The notes under the pieces were generated by a model, which was not told the DNA's origin, made no database searches, and saw only the letters and a list, made by a program, of their open reading frames with translations. From positions 3,789,391-3,853,390 of the forward strand of contig NZ_GG657757.1 in NCBI RefSeq assembly GCF_000158955.1: DNA of 64,000 bases. The letters run 5' to 3'. This document shows, piece after piece, positions 55,784-64,000 of the stretch. The stretch comes from Streptomyces viridochromogenes DSM 40736. GTDB lineage: Bacteria > Actinomycetota > Actinomycetes > Streptomycetales > Streptomycetaceae. Both the position numbers and the translations under genes were made by a program. The stretch's first letter is position 1; each line of letters starts with the position of its first letter.

Positions 55784-56815
55784 TCAGGGGCCGTCGGCGG
55801 CGGTCTTCCGGACCGGCACGGGACCGGCACCGGCGCCGTGGGCGGCGCGGCGCGGGGAGCGGACGGGAGCCGGGTAGGCGAGGTGCACGAGGCGGATCTG
55901 CTCCTGCCGCATGTGGGTGAGCGATTCGAGGATGTAGCCCACGAGCAGGACGAGCGCCGCGATCGTCATGATCGCGGCGGCGAGGATCGCCGTGGGGACG
56001 CGGGGCACGGTGCCGGTGCGGACGAAGTCGGCGATGACGGGGATGCCGAGGACGACCGAGACGAGGGCCAGGACGGCGGCGATCACGGTGTGGACGAGGG
56101 AGGGGCGCTCGCGTCTCGCCAGGTCGAGGATGACCCGCAGGATGCGCCAGCCGTCCCGGTAGGTGCGCAGTTTGCTCTCTCCGCCGGCCGGCCGCACCCG
56201 GTAGTCCATGGGGATCTCCGCCGTGGGGAGGCGGAGGTGCAGGGCGTGGATCGTCATCTCGGTCTCGGTCTCGAACTCGCGGGCCAGCGCCGGGAAGGAC
56301 TTCACGAAGCGCCGCGAGAAGACGCGGTAGCCGCTGAGCATGTCGGTCACGTCGTTGCCGAAGAGGGAGCGCACCGCCCCCGTGAGCAGCTTGTTGCCCA
56401 CCGCGTGTCCGGTCCGGTAGGCCCCGTCGTCCGTGACCCGGCGGGCGCCCACGACCTGGTCGTACGGGCCCTCGAAGAGCAGGTCGACCAGTTCCCGGGC
56501 CCGGGAGGCGTCGTAGGTGTCGTCGCCGTCGATGATGAGCAGCGCGTCGGCGTCGACGTCGGCGAAGGCGCGGCGGATGACGTTGCCCTTGCCCTTGCGG
56601 AGCTCCTCCCGGACGATCGCGCCCGCCTCACGGGCGACCTCCACCGTGCGGTCGGTGGAGGCGTTGTCGTACACGTAGACGACCGCCTCGGGGAGTGCCG
56701 TGCGCAGGTCGCGCACCACCTTGCCGACGGCCGCCTCCTCGTTGTGGCACGGCACGACACACGCGATCGTCGGTTCCACGGCCGCTCCCTCTCGGATCTC
56801 GGACCAATTGCTCAT
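55784..56815 (-). CDS. Glycosyltransferase family 2, polyprenyl-phosphate type, with C-terminal TMs
   Basis: A 343-residue membrane-anchored GT-A transferase. CVVPCHNEEAAVGKVVRDL, YVYDNASTDRTVEVAREAGA, and the DxD-like IIDGDDTYD at about residue 95 define the domain; ETETEMTIHALHLRLP and YRVRPAGGESKL resemble DPM1/GtrB enzymes that make polyprenyl-phosphate sugars on the cytoplasmic side. Two C-terminal helices lie at about 240-262 and 275-300. It is divergent from the GtrA-type gene at 56885, with which such enzymes usually work: GtrA flips the lipid-linked sugar, and a GT-C transfers it outside. A GT-C-like protein is next to it. Confidence 0.9.
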   Translation of the reverse strand: MSNWSEIREGAAVEPTIACVVPCHNEEAAVGKVVRDLRTALPEAVVYVYDNASTDRTVEVAREAGAIVREELRKGKGNVIRRAFADVDADALLIIDGDDTYDASRARELVDLLFEGPYDQVVGARRVTDDGAYRTGHAVGNKLLTGAVRSLFGNDVTDMLSGYRVFSRRFVKSFPALAREFETETEMTIHALHLRLPTAEIPMDYRVRPAGGESKLRTYRDGWRILRVILDLARRERPSLVHTVIAAVLALVSVVLGIPVIADFVRTGTVPRVPTAILAAAIMTIAALVLLVGYILESLTHMRQEQIRLVHLAYPAPVRSPRRAAHGAGAGPVPVRKTAADGP

Positions 56816-56884
56816 ACCGTATGAAATAGTGCGATATGAGCGTGGCTGAGCAGCGAGGGCGCGCCGGGTCGTTACTCTCGCCGT

Positions 56885-57355
56885 GTGCCGGTCCTCGCAT
56901 CTGTGACGCTGCGTGCGCGTGATGCCGTCAAGGGCATCTGGCGCGAGGCCGCCAAGTTCTCAGTCGTCGGGGCACTGGCCTTCGTCGTGGACAACGGCGG
57001 CTACAACCTGCTCGTCTTCGGCCTGCCCGGCGGCACTCGGGGCGGTCCGATGAGCACCTCCCCCGTCCAGGCGTCCGTCCTCGCGACCAGCGCCGCCGCG
57101 CTCTTCAGCTGGGCGGGGAACCGCTACTGGACCTACCGCCGTCAGCACCGCGAGAAGGTGACCCGCGAACTCGCCCTGTTCCTCGTGGCGAACGGGGTGG
57201 GACTCGCCATCACCGCGGGGACGGTCTTCGCCTCCCGGCACCTGCTCGGGCTCGACTCTCCGCTCAGCGACAACACCGCCCGCATCCTCGGCTGGGTGCT
57301 CGCGACGCTGTTCCGCTTCTACGCCTACCGGCGCTACGTCTTCGTCACACCCTGA
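56885..57355 (+). CDS. GtrA family membrane protein
   Basis: A 156-residue four-TM protein of the GtrA/DPMS3 family, thought to flip or carry polyprenyl-phosphate sugars. Landmarks: AAKFSVVGALAFVVDNGGYNLLVF (TM1), SWAGNRYWTYRR in the loop between TM2 and TM3, and RFYAYRRYVF at the end. The GTG start 56885 is used. It lies divergent from the GT2 gene and 18 bases before the GT-C-like gene, so all three fit one pathway for decorating an envelope glycan. Confidence 0.92.
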   Translation: MPVLASVTLRARDAVKGIWREAAKFSVVGALAFVVDNGGYNLLVFGLPGGTRGGPMSTSPVQASVLATSAAALFSWAGNRYWTYRRQHREKVTRELALFLVANGVGLAITAGTVFASRHLLGLDSPLSDNTARILGWVLATLFRFYAYRRYVFVTP

Positions 57356-57373
57356 GCCGCTAATATCCGGCTT

Positions 57374-58795
57374 ATGGGACAAATGGGATGGTTGCCGCGG
57401 GTGCAGCGCTGGGTGTGGGCGCTGGCCGCCGTCGCCGCGGTCTGCTGCCTGGGCACGATCCTCGTCTTCGCCCCCGGCTTTCTGAGTCCCGACAGCCTCG
57501 AACAGCTCAGGCAGGCCGAGGGCCGGACGCCCCTGACCGACTGGCATCCGCCCGTGCTGAGCCTGGTGTGGCGGGCGCTCATCGCCGTGACCGGCACCTT
57601 CGCCTCCATGGCCGTGCTCCAGTCCGTGGTCTTCTGGGGCGCGCTCTGGGTGCTGGCCTGGTGCGTCTGGGAGCTGACCGGGAGCCGCGGCGGTTCGCTC
57701 GCCGTGCTCGGGATCGGGCCGATGCCCTTCGTGCTGAACTTCGTCGGGGTGGTGTGGAAGGACGTCCACACCGCGTTCGCGCTGCTCGCCGCGTGCGCCG
57801 TCGCGTTCCTCGGGCTGCGGCTGCGGGACACCGACCCGCGTCCCGCCGTGCGGTGGGGCCTGCTCGCGCTGGGCGTGCTGTTCCTCGCGTACGCCATGCT
57901 GGTGCGCAAGAACGCCTTCTTCGCCGCGATCCCCGTCTTCATCATGCTCGTCCTGGCGCTGTGGCGCGCTCCCGGACGCCGTACGTGGGTGACGAGCACC
58001 GCGGCACTCGTGGCCGCCATCGTCGTACCGGCCGTCGCCATCTCCCTGTTCGCCCGGCCCATCGGGACGAAACAGGGCGCGCAGATCATGCTCGACGACC
58101 TGGTCCACGTGCTGACGGTGGACGAGCTCCGCTCGGCGGACGTGTCACCCGGCCTGCGGAACCGGCTCGTGGCCTCGGCGCGGGAGTGCGAGCGGGTCGG
58201 GGCCCTGTCGGACGCCTACTGGGCCTGCTACCAGCGCCCCGCCGACGGGCTGCGCGGGGACTCGGGCGAGATCACGTCGCTGTGGCTGCACGAGATGGGC
58301 GGGCACGTGCCGGGCTACCTCCAGTACCGGCTGCGGCTCTTCGCGACGCTGCTGTTCGAGACCGACTACGCGTACAAGGCGGGGATCACCCGCAACGACC
58401 TGGGCATCGAGGTGGCGCACCCCCGGCTGGAGGACATGCTCGGCACGTACGTGGGCGGCATGGTGACGGACGCGCGGTGGCTGTTCCGCGGCTGGTTCTG
58501 GCTCGCCGTCGCCCTGGTGCTGGCCGTCCGCCCGGGCCGGAGCATGTTCGCCATGCCGGTCCGGGCGCTGGGCGTCAGCTCGGCGGCCTACATCCTGGGC
58601 TATCTGCCGATCATGCCCGCGACGGACTTCCGCTACGTCTACTGGCCGGCGATCGCCTGCTCCCTGGGCGTGGTCCTGCTGTGGCTGGGCCGGGGCAGGC
58701 CCGCGCCACCGCCGAAGGCCCCCGGCGCCACGGCCGACCGTGCCGTGACAGCACATCAGCCGGCGGACGCCGGGGGCCAGTCACCCACACGGTAG
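57374..58795 (+). CDS. Polytopic membrane protein, probable GT-C-type glycosyltransferase
   Basis: A 473-residue membrane protein with about 10 hydrophobic helices. After TM1 the extracytoplasmic loop FLSPDSLEQLRQAEGRTPLTDWHPPVLSLVW has the acidic residues typical of GT-C enzymes; a central soluble loop (about 235-335) and the tail (440-473) follow. It lies 18 bases after the GtrA gene, and its role may be to transfer the sugar that the GT2 enzyme charged onto lipid. Substrate and acceptor are unknown. The gene ends next to a minisatellite. Confidence 0.78.
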   Translation: MGQMGWLPRVQRWVWALAAVAAVCCLGTILVFAPGFLSPDSLEQLRQAEGRTPLTDWHPPVLSLVWRALIAVTGTFASMAVLQSVVFWGALWVLAWCVWELTGSRGGSLAVLGIGPMPFVLNFVGVVWKDVHTAFALLAACAVAFLGLRLRDTDPRPAVRWGLLALGVLFLAYAMLVRKNAFFAAIPVFIMLVLALWRAPGRRTWVTSTAALVAAIVVPAVAISLFARPIGTKQGAQIMLDDLVHVLTVDELRSADVSPGLRNRLVASARECERVGALSDAYWACYQRPADGLRGDSGEITSLWLHEMGGHVPGYLQYRLRLFATLLFETDYAYKAGITRNDLGIEVAHPRLEDMLGTYVGGMVTDARWLFRGWFWLAVALVLAVRPGRSMFAMPVRALGVSSAAYILGYLPIMPATDFRYVYWPAIACSLGVVLLWLGRGRPAPPPKAPGATADRAVTAHQPADAGGQSPTR

Positions 58796-58885
58796 GGCGC
58801 CAGCCGGTTCGCCCGGCCCGGCGGAGAGCCGGCCCGGAGGAGGCCCCTCGGGCTGGGCCGGTCCGTTGGGCCCCGCCCCGGGACC

Positions 58886-59010
58886 GGCCGGGCGGAGGCC
58901 CATTCCCTCCCGGCCAGGCGGAAGCCCATTCCAGCCCCGGCCGGGCGGAAGCCCATCCCAGTCCCGGCCGGGCGGAAGCCCATTGCAGTCCCGGCCGGGC
59001 GGGCGGGAGG
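58886..59010. repeat. 27-bp tandem repeat (four units plus a partial) between convergent genes
   Basis: Units at 58886-58911, 58912-58938, 58939-58965 and 58966-58992 share GGCCGGGCGGAAGCCCAT followed by a variable CCAGTCCC. A partial fifth unit runs into a run of GGGC. It lies between the GT-C-like gene and fbiC, both ending here. Because 27 is a multiple of three, one strand reads as a 9-residue repeat, but there is no sign that it is translated. Confidence 0.85.
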
Positions 59011-59047
59011 GCGCCCGGTCCGGACCGGCCAGGTGACACTGGCCCGG

Positions 59048-61633
59048 TCAGTCGAGCACCGGCAGCAGCTCCGGCAGATGCCCGTCCGAAGCCTGGGCCG
59101 CCTGCTGCCGTTCCTCCGGGACCTCCGCGTAGAGCGTGTTGCGCGGCTTGGCCGGGCGTCCGGCCGCGTCCGCCACCGCGACGAGGTCCTTGACCGACTT
59201 GTACGAGCCGTACGACGAGCCCGCCATCCGGGAGATCGTCTCCTCCATGAGCGTGCCGCCGAGGTCGTTCGCGCCGGAGCGCAGCATCTCGGCCGCGCCC
59301 TCGGTGCCCAGCTTCACCCAGCTGGTCTGGATGTTGGGGATGTGCGGGTGCAGCAGCAGCCGGGCCATCGCGGTCACCGCGCGGTTGTCCCGCATGGTCG
59401 GGCCCGGGCGGGCGATCCCCGCCAGGTACACGGGCGCGTTGGTGTGCACGAACGGCAGCGTCACGAACTCGGTGAAGCCGCCGGTGCGCTGCTGGATGCC
59501 CGCGAGGGTGCGCAGGTGCCCGAGCCAGTGGCGGGGCTGGTCCACGTGCCCGTACATCATCGTCGAGCTCGACCGGATGCCCAGCTCGTGCGCCGTCGTG
59601 ACGACCTCGATCCAGTCCGCCGCGGGCAGCTTGCCCTTGGTCAGGATCCAGCGGACCTCGTCGTCGAGGATCTCGGCCGCCGTGCCGGGGATGGTGTCGA
59701 GTCCGGCCTCCTTGGCGGTGGTCAGCCACTCGCGGATCGACATGCCGGTGCGGCTCGCGCCGTTGACGACCTCCATCGGCGAGAAGGCGTGCACGTGCAT
59801 GCCCGGGACGCGTTCCTTCACCGCCCGCGCGATGTCGAAGTACGCGGTGCCGGGCAGGTCCGGGTGGATGCCGCCCTGCATGCAGACCTCCACCGCGCCC
59901 ACGTCCCAGGCCTGCTGCGCCCGGTCGGCGACCTGGTCGAGGGAGAGGGTGTAGGCGTCGGCGTCCGTGCGGCGCTGGGCGAAGGCGCAGAAGCGGCAGC
60001 CGGTGTAGCAGACGTTGGTGAAGTTGATGTTGCGGGTGACGATGTAGGTGACGTCGTCCCCGACGGCCGACTTCCGTACGTCGTCGGCGACCCGCGCGAG
60101 GGCGTCCAGGGCCGGGCCGTCCGCGTGCAGCAGGGCCAGCGCCTCGTCGTCGGTGAGCTTCGTGGGATCGTCGGCCGCCGTGCGCAGGGCCTGCCGTACG
60201 TCGGTGTCGATGCGCTCGGGTGTCATGCCCGGGGCGGCGGCCTCGCGCAGGGCGTCCCAGTCGCCGTACACCTCGTCGAAGTCGTCCCGGCGGTCCGAGG
60301 TGCGGCCCTCGGTGTCGATGGAGCTGTGCAGGTCGGTGCGGCCGGACGCCGTGAAGACCTCCTCCGGCTCCTGCCACGGCAGGCCCTGCGGCAGGGCGTC
60401 GGGGCGGGCCAGGCCGGTCTCCGGGTCGGCCAGCGCGGCCACGTGCGGACGCAGCCGCGGGTCCAGCCAGGGCTCGCCGCGCCGCACGAACTCCGGATAC
60501 ACGCACAGGCGCTCGCGCAGCTCGAAGCCGGCCGCCCGGGACTTCTCGGCGAGCTGCTCGATCTGCGGCCAGGGGCGCTCGGGGTTGACGTGGTCAATGG
60601 TCAGCGGGGAGACCCCGCCCCAGTCGTCGATGCCGGCCGCGATCAGCCGCTCGTACTCGTCGTCGACGAGGTTGGGCGGGGCCTGGATGCAACCCGACGG
60701 GCCCATGAGGAGGCGGGCGACGGCCACCGTGGCGACCAGTTCGTCCAGTTCCGCGTCCGGCATGCCGCGCATCGCGGTGTCCGGCTTGGCGCGGAAGTTC
60801 TGGATGATCAGCTCCTGGATGCCGTGGTAGGCCCGGGTCACCTTCCGCAGCGCGAACAGGGACTCGGCGCGCTCCTCGTAGGTCTCGCCGATACCTATCA
60901 GGACGCCCGAGGTGAAGGGGACGGAGGAGCGGCCCGCGTCCTCCAGGACGCGCAGCCGTACGGCGGGCTCCTTGTCGGGAGAGCCGTGGTGCGGGCCGCC
61001 CGGCTCGGACCAGAGGCGGGTCGCGGTCGTCTCCAGCATCATGCCCATGCTGGGCGCCACCGGCTTCAGGCGCTGGAAGTCGGTCCAGCTCATGACGCCC
61101 GGGTTGAGGTGGGGCAGCAGGCCCGTCTCCTCCAGGATGCGGATGGAGATGGCGCGGACGTAGGCGAGGGTGTCGTCGTAGCCGTGCGCGTCGAGCCACT
61201 CGCGCGCCTCGGGCCAGCGGTCCTCGGGCTTGTCGCCGAGGGTGATGAGGGCTTCCTTGCAGCCGAGGGCCGCGCCCTTGCGGGCGATGTCCAGGACCTC
61301 GTCCGGGGACATGAACATCCCGTGGCCCTCGCGGCGCAGCTTGCCGGGGACGGTGACGAACGTGCAGTAGTGGCATTTGTCCCGGCACAGCCGCGTCAGG
61401 GGGATGAAGACGCTCTTCGAGTACGTGATGACGCCGGGCCGGCCGGCCGCCTCGAGCCCGGCGTCCCGCACCCGGGCGGCCGAGGCCGACAGGTCCTCCA
61501 GCTGCTCCCCCCTGGCCTGGAGCAGCACCGCCGCCTCGGCGACGTCGAGCGACACGCCGTCCCTGGCCCGTTTCAGGGCGCGACGCATGGAGTTCTCGGT
61601 GGGGCCGGTTCCGGAGGTCGCGGAAGTCGTCAT
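59048..61633 (-). CDS. fbiC: Bifunctional FO synthase FbiC (CofG-CofH fusion)
   Basis: An 861-residue enzyme making FO, the chromophore of coenzyme F420, from a tyrosine-derived radical and the flavin precursor amino-ribitylaminouracil. It has two radical-SAM halves: the CofG-like half with CRDKCHYC (Cys83, 87, 90), and the CofH-like half with CYTGCRFC (Cys542, 546, 549), each in CxxxCxxC spacing for a 4Fe-4S cluster. Both halves retain the family's other motifs (for example [12 protein letters not shown] and [12 protein letters not shown]). Length is normal for actinobacterial FbiC. ATG 61633 is used. The F420-dependent LLM oxidoreductase gene nearby at 62075-62920 fits the pathway. Confidence 0.96.
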   Translation of the reverse strand: MTTSATSGTGPTENSMRRALKRARDGVSLDVAEAAVLLQARGEQLEDLSASAARVRDAGLEAAGRPGVITYSKSVFIPLTRLCRDKCHYCTFVTVPGKLRREGHGMFMSPDEVLDIARKGAALGCKEALITLGDKPEDRWPEAREWLDAHGYDDTLAYVRAISIRILEETGLLPHLNPGVMSWTDFQRLKPVAPSMGMMLETTATRLWSEPGGPHHGSPDKEPAVRLRVLEDAGRSSVPFTSGVLIGIGETYEERAESLFALRKVTRAYHGIQELIIQNFRAKPDTAMRGMPDAELDELVATVAVARLLMGPSGCIQAPPNLVDDEYERLIAAGIDDWGGVSPLTIDHVNPERPWPQIEQLAEKSRAAGFELRERLCVYPEFVRRGEPWLDPRLRPHVAALADPETGLARPDALPQGLPWQEPEEVFTASGRTDLHSSIDTEGRTSDRRDDFDEVYGDWDALREAAAPGMTPERIDTDVRQALRTAADDPTKLTDDEALALLHADGPALDALARVADDVRKSAVGDDVTYIVTRNINFTNVCYTGCRFCAFAQRRTDADAYTLSLDQVADRAQQAWDVGAVEVCMQGGIHPDLPGTAYFDIARAVKERVPGMHVHAFSPMEVVNGASRTGMSIREWLTTAKEAGLDTIPGTAAEILDDEVRWILTKGKLPAADWIEVVTTAHELGIRSSSTMMYGHVDQPRHWLGHLRTLAGIQQRTGGFTEFVTLPFVHTNAPVYLAGIARPGPTMRDNRAVTAMARLLLHPHIPNIQTSWVKLGTEGAAEMLRSGANDLGGTLMEETISRMAGSSYGSYKSVKDLVAVADAAGRPAKPRNTLYAEVPEERQQAAQASDGHLPELLPVLD

Positions 61634-61676
61634 CCTTCGAGCATACGAGTGCGCTGATCAGAGCCGGGGAAGCCCC

Positions 61677-61733
61677 GTCGGTGGAGACCCGTCATCAGCG
61701 GAAGCCCGTCAGTGGAAGCCCGTCAGTGGAAGG
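61677..61733. repeat. Short degenerate tandem repeat of about 14 bp
   Basis: Two adjacent units CCGTCAGTGGAAG (61706-61732, 14-base period) are preceded by two diverged ones. The stop codon of the 73-residue membrane protein gene on the minus strand lies in the last unit. The region is upstream of fbiC. Confidence 0.7.
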
Positions 61734-61944
61734 CCAGCCACCCTGTGCCCAGGACGAAGGTGAGCCCGGCGGCGGCCACGGCGGCCGGTCGGTTGCGGTG
61801 CAGCGCGAACCAGACCAGCGCGGCGGTCACGAGGACGGCCAGCGTGCCGATCCCGGCGCGCAGCAGCCCCTGGCTGTAGCCGTACTCGTTGAAGTGACGC
61901 ACAAGCCAGGCGAACCAGGCAAGCCTCAAGACGCTCTCCCCCAC
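61723..61944 (-). CDS. Small two-TM membrane protein
   Basis: A 73-residue hydrophobic protein with two helices (about 26-46 and 52-72) after an amphipathic N-terminal part (VLRLAWFAWLVRHFNEYGYSQGLLRAG). I do not recognise it. The codon usage and a start at ATG 61944 look genuine. It lies on the same strand between the LLM oxidoreductase gene and fbiC, and its end overlaps a short tandem repeat. Confidence 0.6.
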   Translation of the reverse strand: MGESVLRLAWFAWLVRHFNEYGYSQGLLRAGIGTLAVLVTAALVWFALHRNRPAAVAAAGLTFVLGTGWLAFH

Positions 61945-62074
61945 GGTGACTGAGAGCCGGGCCCGTCACACCGTCCGGCGCGGTGGTCAGCCGCGCATCG
62001 GTGTGCACCCGACTCGGTTTGTTGACCCGCAGTTTAGTAGGGAGAGTCAACTGCCTTTGCAGGAAGCGTGGTTG

Positions 62075-62920
62075 TCAGAGACAGTCCGCGAGTCCGTCCA
62101 GCGCCTTCAGCACCTCCGCCTCCCCCGCCGGAGGCAGCTGCACCACGATCTCCTCGATGCCGAGCTCCGCGTAGTGGGCGAGCTTGCCCGGGGTGGGGTG
62201 GACGGCGTACGGGACGATCTGGAGGGCGTCCGGGTCCCGGCCCGCCTCCGCCCAGGCCGTCCGCAGCAGCGGCAGGGACTCGGACAGGCCGCGTCCGCCG
62301 ATGGGCAGCCAGCCGTCCGCGTACTCGCTGATGTGGGCGAACAGCTTGGGCCCGGCGGCCCCGCCGACGAGCGTGCGCGGACCGACGACCGGGCCACGCG
62401 CCTTCCGCACCGGCTTGGGGTGTGCCTGACTGGCCCGGACACCGCCGAACTCGCCCTCGTAGGCGACCGGTTCCTCCGACCACAGGGCCCGCATCAGCCC
62501 CATCCGGTCACGCACGAGCTCGCGCCGGGTGCGCCAGCGCACGCCGTGATCGGCGGCCTCCTCCACGTTCCAGCCGAAGCCGAGCCCGAGCGTGAACCGG
62601 CCGCCGGACAGGTGGTCCAGGGTCGCGATCTGCTTGGCCAGGACGATCGGGTCGTGCTGGGCGACGAGCGTGATGCCCGTGCCGAGCCCGAGCCGGCCGG
62701 TGACGGCGGCGGCCTGGCCGAGCGCCACGAACGGGTCGAGGGTACGGCCGTACTCGCGCGGCAGCTCACCGCCCGCCGGGTACGGCGTCGTCCGCTCGAC
62801 CGGGATGTGCGTGTGCTCGGGCAGGAACAGCCCGGCGAAACCGCGGTCCTCCAGCTCACGTGCGAGCCGGGTCGGGGTGATCGTCTCGTCGGTGAGGAAG
62901 ATCGTCACGGCGATGCGCAT
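62075..62920 (-). CDS. F420-dependent LLM class oxidoreductase
   Basis: A 281-residue TIM-barrel oxidoreductase of the luciferase-like monooxygenase family, F420-dependent subgroup. Family motifs: GFAGLFLPEHTHIP, LGTGITLVAQHDPIVLAKQIATLDHLSGGRFTLGLGFGWNVEE, and a C-terminal GIEEIVVQLP. The substrate is unknown. ATG 62920 is used. The nearby fbiC supplies the cofactor pathway. There is a divergent gene at 63119, separated by 198 bases with no obvious palindrome other than CCGACCAGTCGG. Confidence 0.92.
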   Translation of the reverse strand: MRIAVTIFLTDETITPTRLARELEDRGFAGLFLPEHTHIPVERTTPYPAGGELPREYGRTLDPFVALGQAAAVTGRLGLGTGITLVAQHDPIVLAKQIATLDHLSGGRFTLGLGFGWNVEEAADHGVRWRTRRELVRDRMGLMRALWSEEPVAYEGEFGGVRASQAHPKPVRKARGPVVGPRTLVGGAAGPKLFAHISEYADGWLPIGGRGLSESLPLLRTAWAEAGRDPDALQIVPYAVHPTPGKLAHYAELGIEEIVVQLPPAGEAEVLKALDGLADCL

Positions 62921-63118
62921 GAACCATATCTACCCGAGGCAGACACACCTGTCCATACCGACCAGTCGGGACTTTCGGGGGCCCGTGACCTGTTCCGCTG
63001 ATCCCCACCGGCGGATTCCCCTCCCTTGCACGCCGGTTAACGGCTGACTACAAGGGTTCCCACGCACCACCCCGCACCACCCATGCCACGTCACCGACGA
63101 CATCTTGGGAGCAGCTGC

Positions 63119-64000
63119 ATGTGCGAGGACAACCACGGCGGGCTCGGCCGGCGTGCCCTGTTCGTGACCGGAGCGGCCGCCGCGCTTACGTTGGGAAGCG
63201 TGAGCTTCGCTTCAGCGGCAGAGGGCAGCCGGGAGAGCAGAACGGTGCGCGGCACGCTGCCGCCCGGCTCCCCCGACTTCGTGTACGTGCCCGTCGAGGT
63301 CCCGGCCGGGGTCCGGGAGATCAAGGTCGCCTACACCTACGACCGGCCGTCCGTCCCGGCCGGCACCACGGGCAACGCCCTCGACATCGGCGTCTTCGAC
63401 GAGCGCGGCACCGAGCTCGGCGGCCGGGGCTTCCGCGGCTGGTCGGGCGGGGCGCGCACCGAGTTCTTCCTCCGCGCGGACGACGCGACGCCCGGCTACC
63501 TCCCGGGCCCGGTGCGCGAGGGCACCTGGCACATCGCGCTCGGCCCGTACACGGTCGCCCCGCAGGGGCTGGCGTACGAGATCACGATCACGCTGACCTA
63601 CGGGGAGCCGGGCGAGGCCGCCCGGCCGGTGTACCCGCCCGAGCGGGCCAAGGGCCGGGGCCGGGCCTGGTACCGGGGCGACTGCCACCTCCACTCCTGG
63701 CACTCCGACGGCCGCCGCACCCCCGCCGAGATCGGCGCCCTGGCGCGGGCGGCGGGCCTGGACTTCATCAACTCCTCCGAGCACAACACACACTCGGCGC
63801 ACGCCCACTGGGCCGATGTGGCCGGGGACGACCTGCTCGTCATGCTGGGCGAGGAGATCACCACCCGGAACGGTCACGTGGTGGCGCTGGGCACCGACCC
63901 GGGCACCTTCGTCGACTGGCGCTACCGGGCCCGCGACAACCGCTTCGGCCGCTTCGCCCGCCAGATCCGCCGCGCCGGCGGCCTCGTCGTCCCGGCCCAT
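63119..64000 (+). CDS. Tat-exported PHP-domain metallohydrolase (3' end missing)
   Basis: 294 residues are visible and the frame is open at the window end. The twin-arginine signal is LGRRALFVTGAAAALTLGSVSFASAAEG, implying folded export through Tat, perhaps with bound metals. A beta-rich N-terminal domain (about 42-160) precedes the PHP domain, which starts with YRGDCHLHSWHSDGRRTPAEIGALARAAGLDFINSSEHNTHS and VMLGEEITTRNGHVVALG, with metal-binding His and Asp. Such CehA/McbA-like proteins hydrolyse phosphoesters or carbamates. ATG 63119 has GGGAG seven bases upstream. It is divergent from the LLM oxidoreductase gene. Confidence 0.87.
   Translation, partial: MCEDNHGGLGRRALFVTGAAAALTLGSVSFASAAEGSRESRTVRGTLPPGSPDFVYVPVEVPAGVREIKVAYTYDRPSVPAGTTGNALDIGVFDERGTELGGRGFRGWSGGARTEFFLRADDATPGYLPGPVREGTWHIALGPYTVAPQGLAYEITITLTYGEPGEAARPVYPPERAKGRGRAWYRGDCHLHSWHSDGRRTPAEIGALARAAGLDFINSSEHNTHSAHAHWADVAGDDLLVMLGEEITTRNGHVVALGTDPGTFVDWRYRARDNRFGRFARQIRRAGGLVVPAH

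Noticed and set aside
58756-58983. Minus-strand 75-residue frame with 9-residue repeats
   Set aside because: It is only the translation of the 27-bp minisatellite; no ribosome-binding site, no conserved end, and no matching domain.
59033-61657. 874-codon plus-strand frame opposite fbiC
   Set aside because: Antisense shadow of the conserved FbiC gene; composition is Arg/Val/Gly/His-rich and no start signal is present.

Overview
The window looks like the chromosome of a Streptomyces or very close relative. It is very GC-rich with strong third-position G/C bias, uses GTG and TTG starts, and carries typical streptomycete families: SpoIIE-type phosphatase, WhiJ-like XRE/DUF397/ATPase sets, DUF574 methyltransferase, GPP34 protein, FbiC and CE4/GH11 xylan enzymes. 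Rare TTA leucine codons occur in at least four genes (xylanase, GNAT, Na+/solute symporter, ABC ATPase), as expected for bldA-dependent control. No rRNA, tRNA, CRISPR array, transposase or phage gene was seen.

Layout. 1-5.8 kb: end of a PQQ-propeller gene, a lone type III polyketide synthase, a PAS/GAF/SpoIIE/HATPase phosphatase whose PP2C metal motif is destroyed by two compensating frameshifts, and two small genes. 5.9-15.6 kb: two CocE/NonD hydrolases, an AbgT transporter, ArsR and TetR regulators, an amphi-Trp protein and an MFS exporter. 15.6-20.8 kb: small membrane proteins (HdeD-like, SHOCT, DUF7144-like) resembling an envelope-stress set, then a Crp/Fnr regulator. 20.8-27.5 kb: the most interesting region. 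A Pycsar-effector-like (DUF5706/PycTM-type) membrane protein is divergent from a four-gene operon encoding a class III cyclase-like protein, a P-loop NTPase, an SPFH-like coiled-coil protein and a DUF4407 membrane protein. The cyclase-like C-terminus and the NTPase N-terminus share a 17-residue motif with 8 identities and no gaps, suggesting homotypic coupling.

27.7-29.2 kb: a GH11 xylanase-CE4 esterase operon with CGAA-N3-TTCG palindromes upstream. 29.2-38.8 kb: two hypothetical proteins, a DUF574 methyltransferase, an AbiEii-like protein, MarR, MFS/ArsR, glutathione peroxidase and MerR genes, an XRE plus DUF397 pair, and a GPP34 protein. 39-44 kb: a DD-carboxypeptidase with a huge acidic cytoplasmic region, then a polytopic membrane protein. 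44-50.5 kb: GNAT, dimeric-barrel-like/SDR pair around a perfect palindrome, symporter, ADP-ribosylglycohydrolase, two regulatory-type genes. 50.7-54 kb: a complete ATPase/XRE/DUF397 set and a two-gene ABC exporter. 54-58.8 kb: stress membrane proteins, a degenerate L,D-transpeptidase-like protein, and a GT2/GtrA/GT-C-like group. 59-64 kb: fbiC, an F420-type LLM oxidoreductase, and a Tat-exported PHP-family hydrolase cut off by the window end.

Several short tandem repeats (26-39 bp units) lie at gene ends, and many in-frame 9-18 bp repeats lie in disordered protein segments. Two genes have unusually long homopyrimidine leaders.
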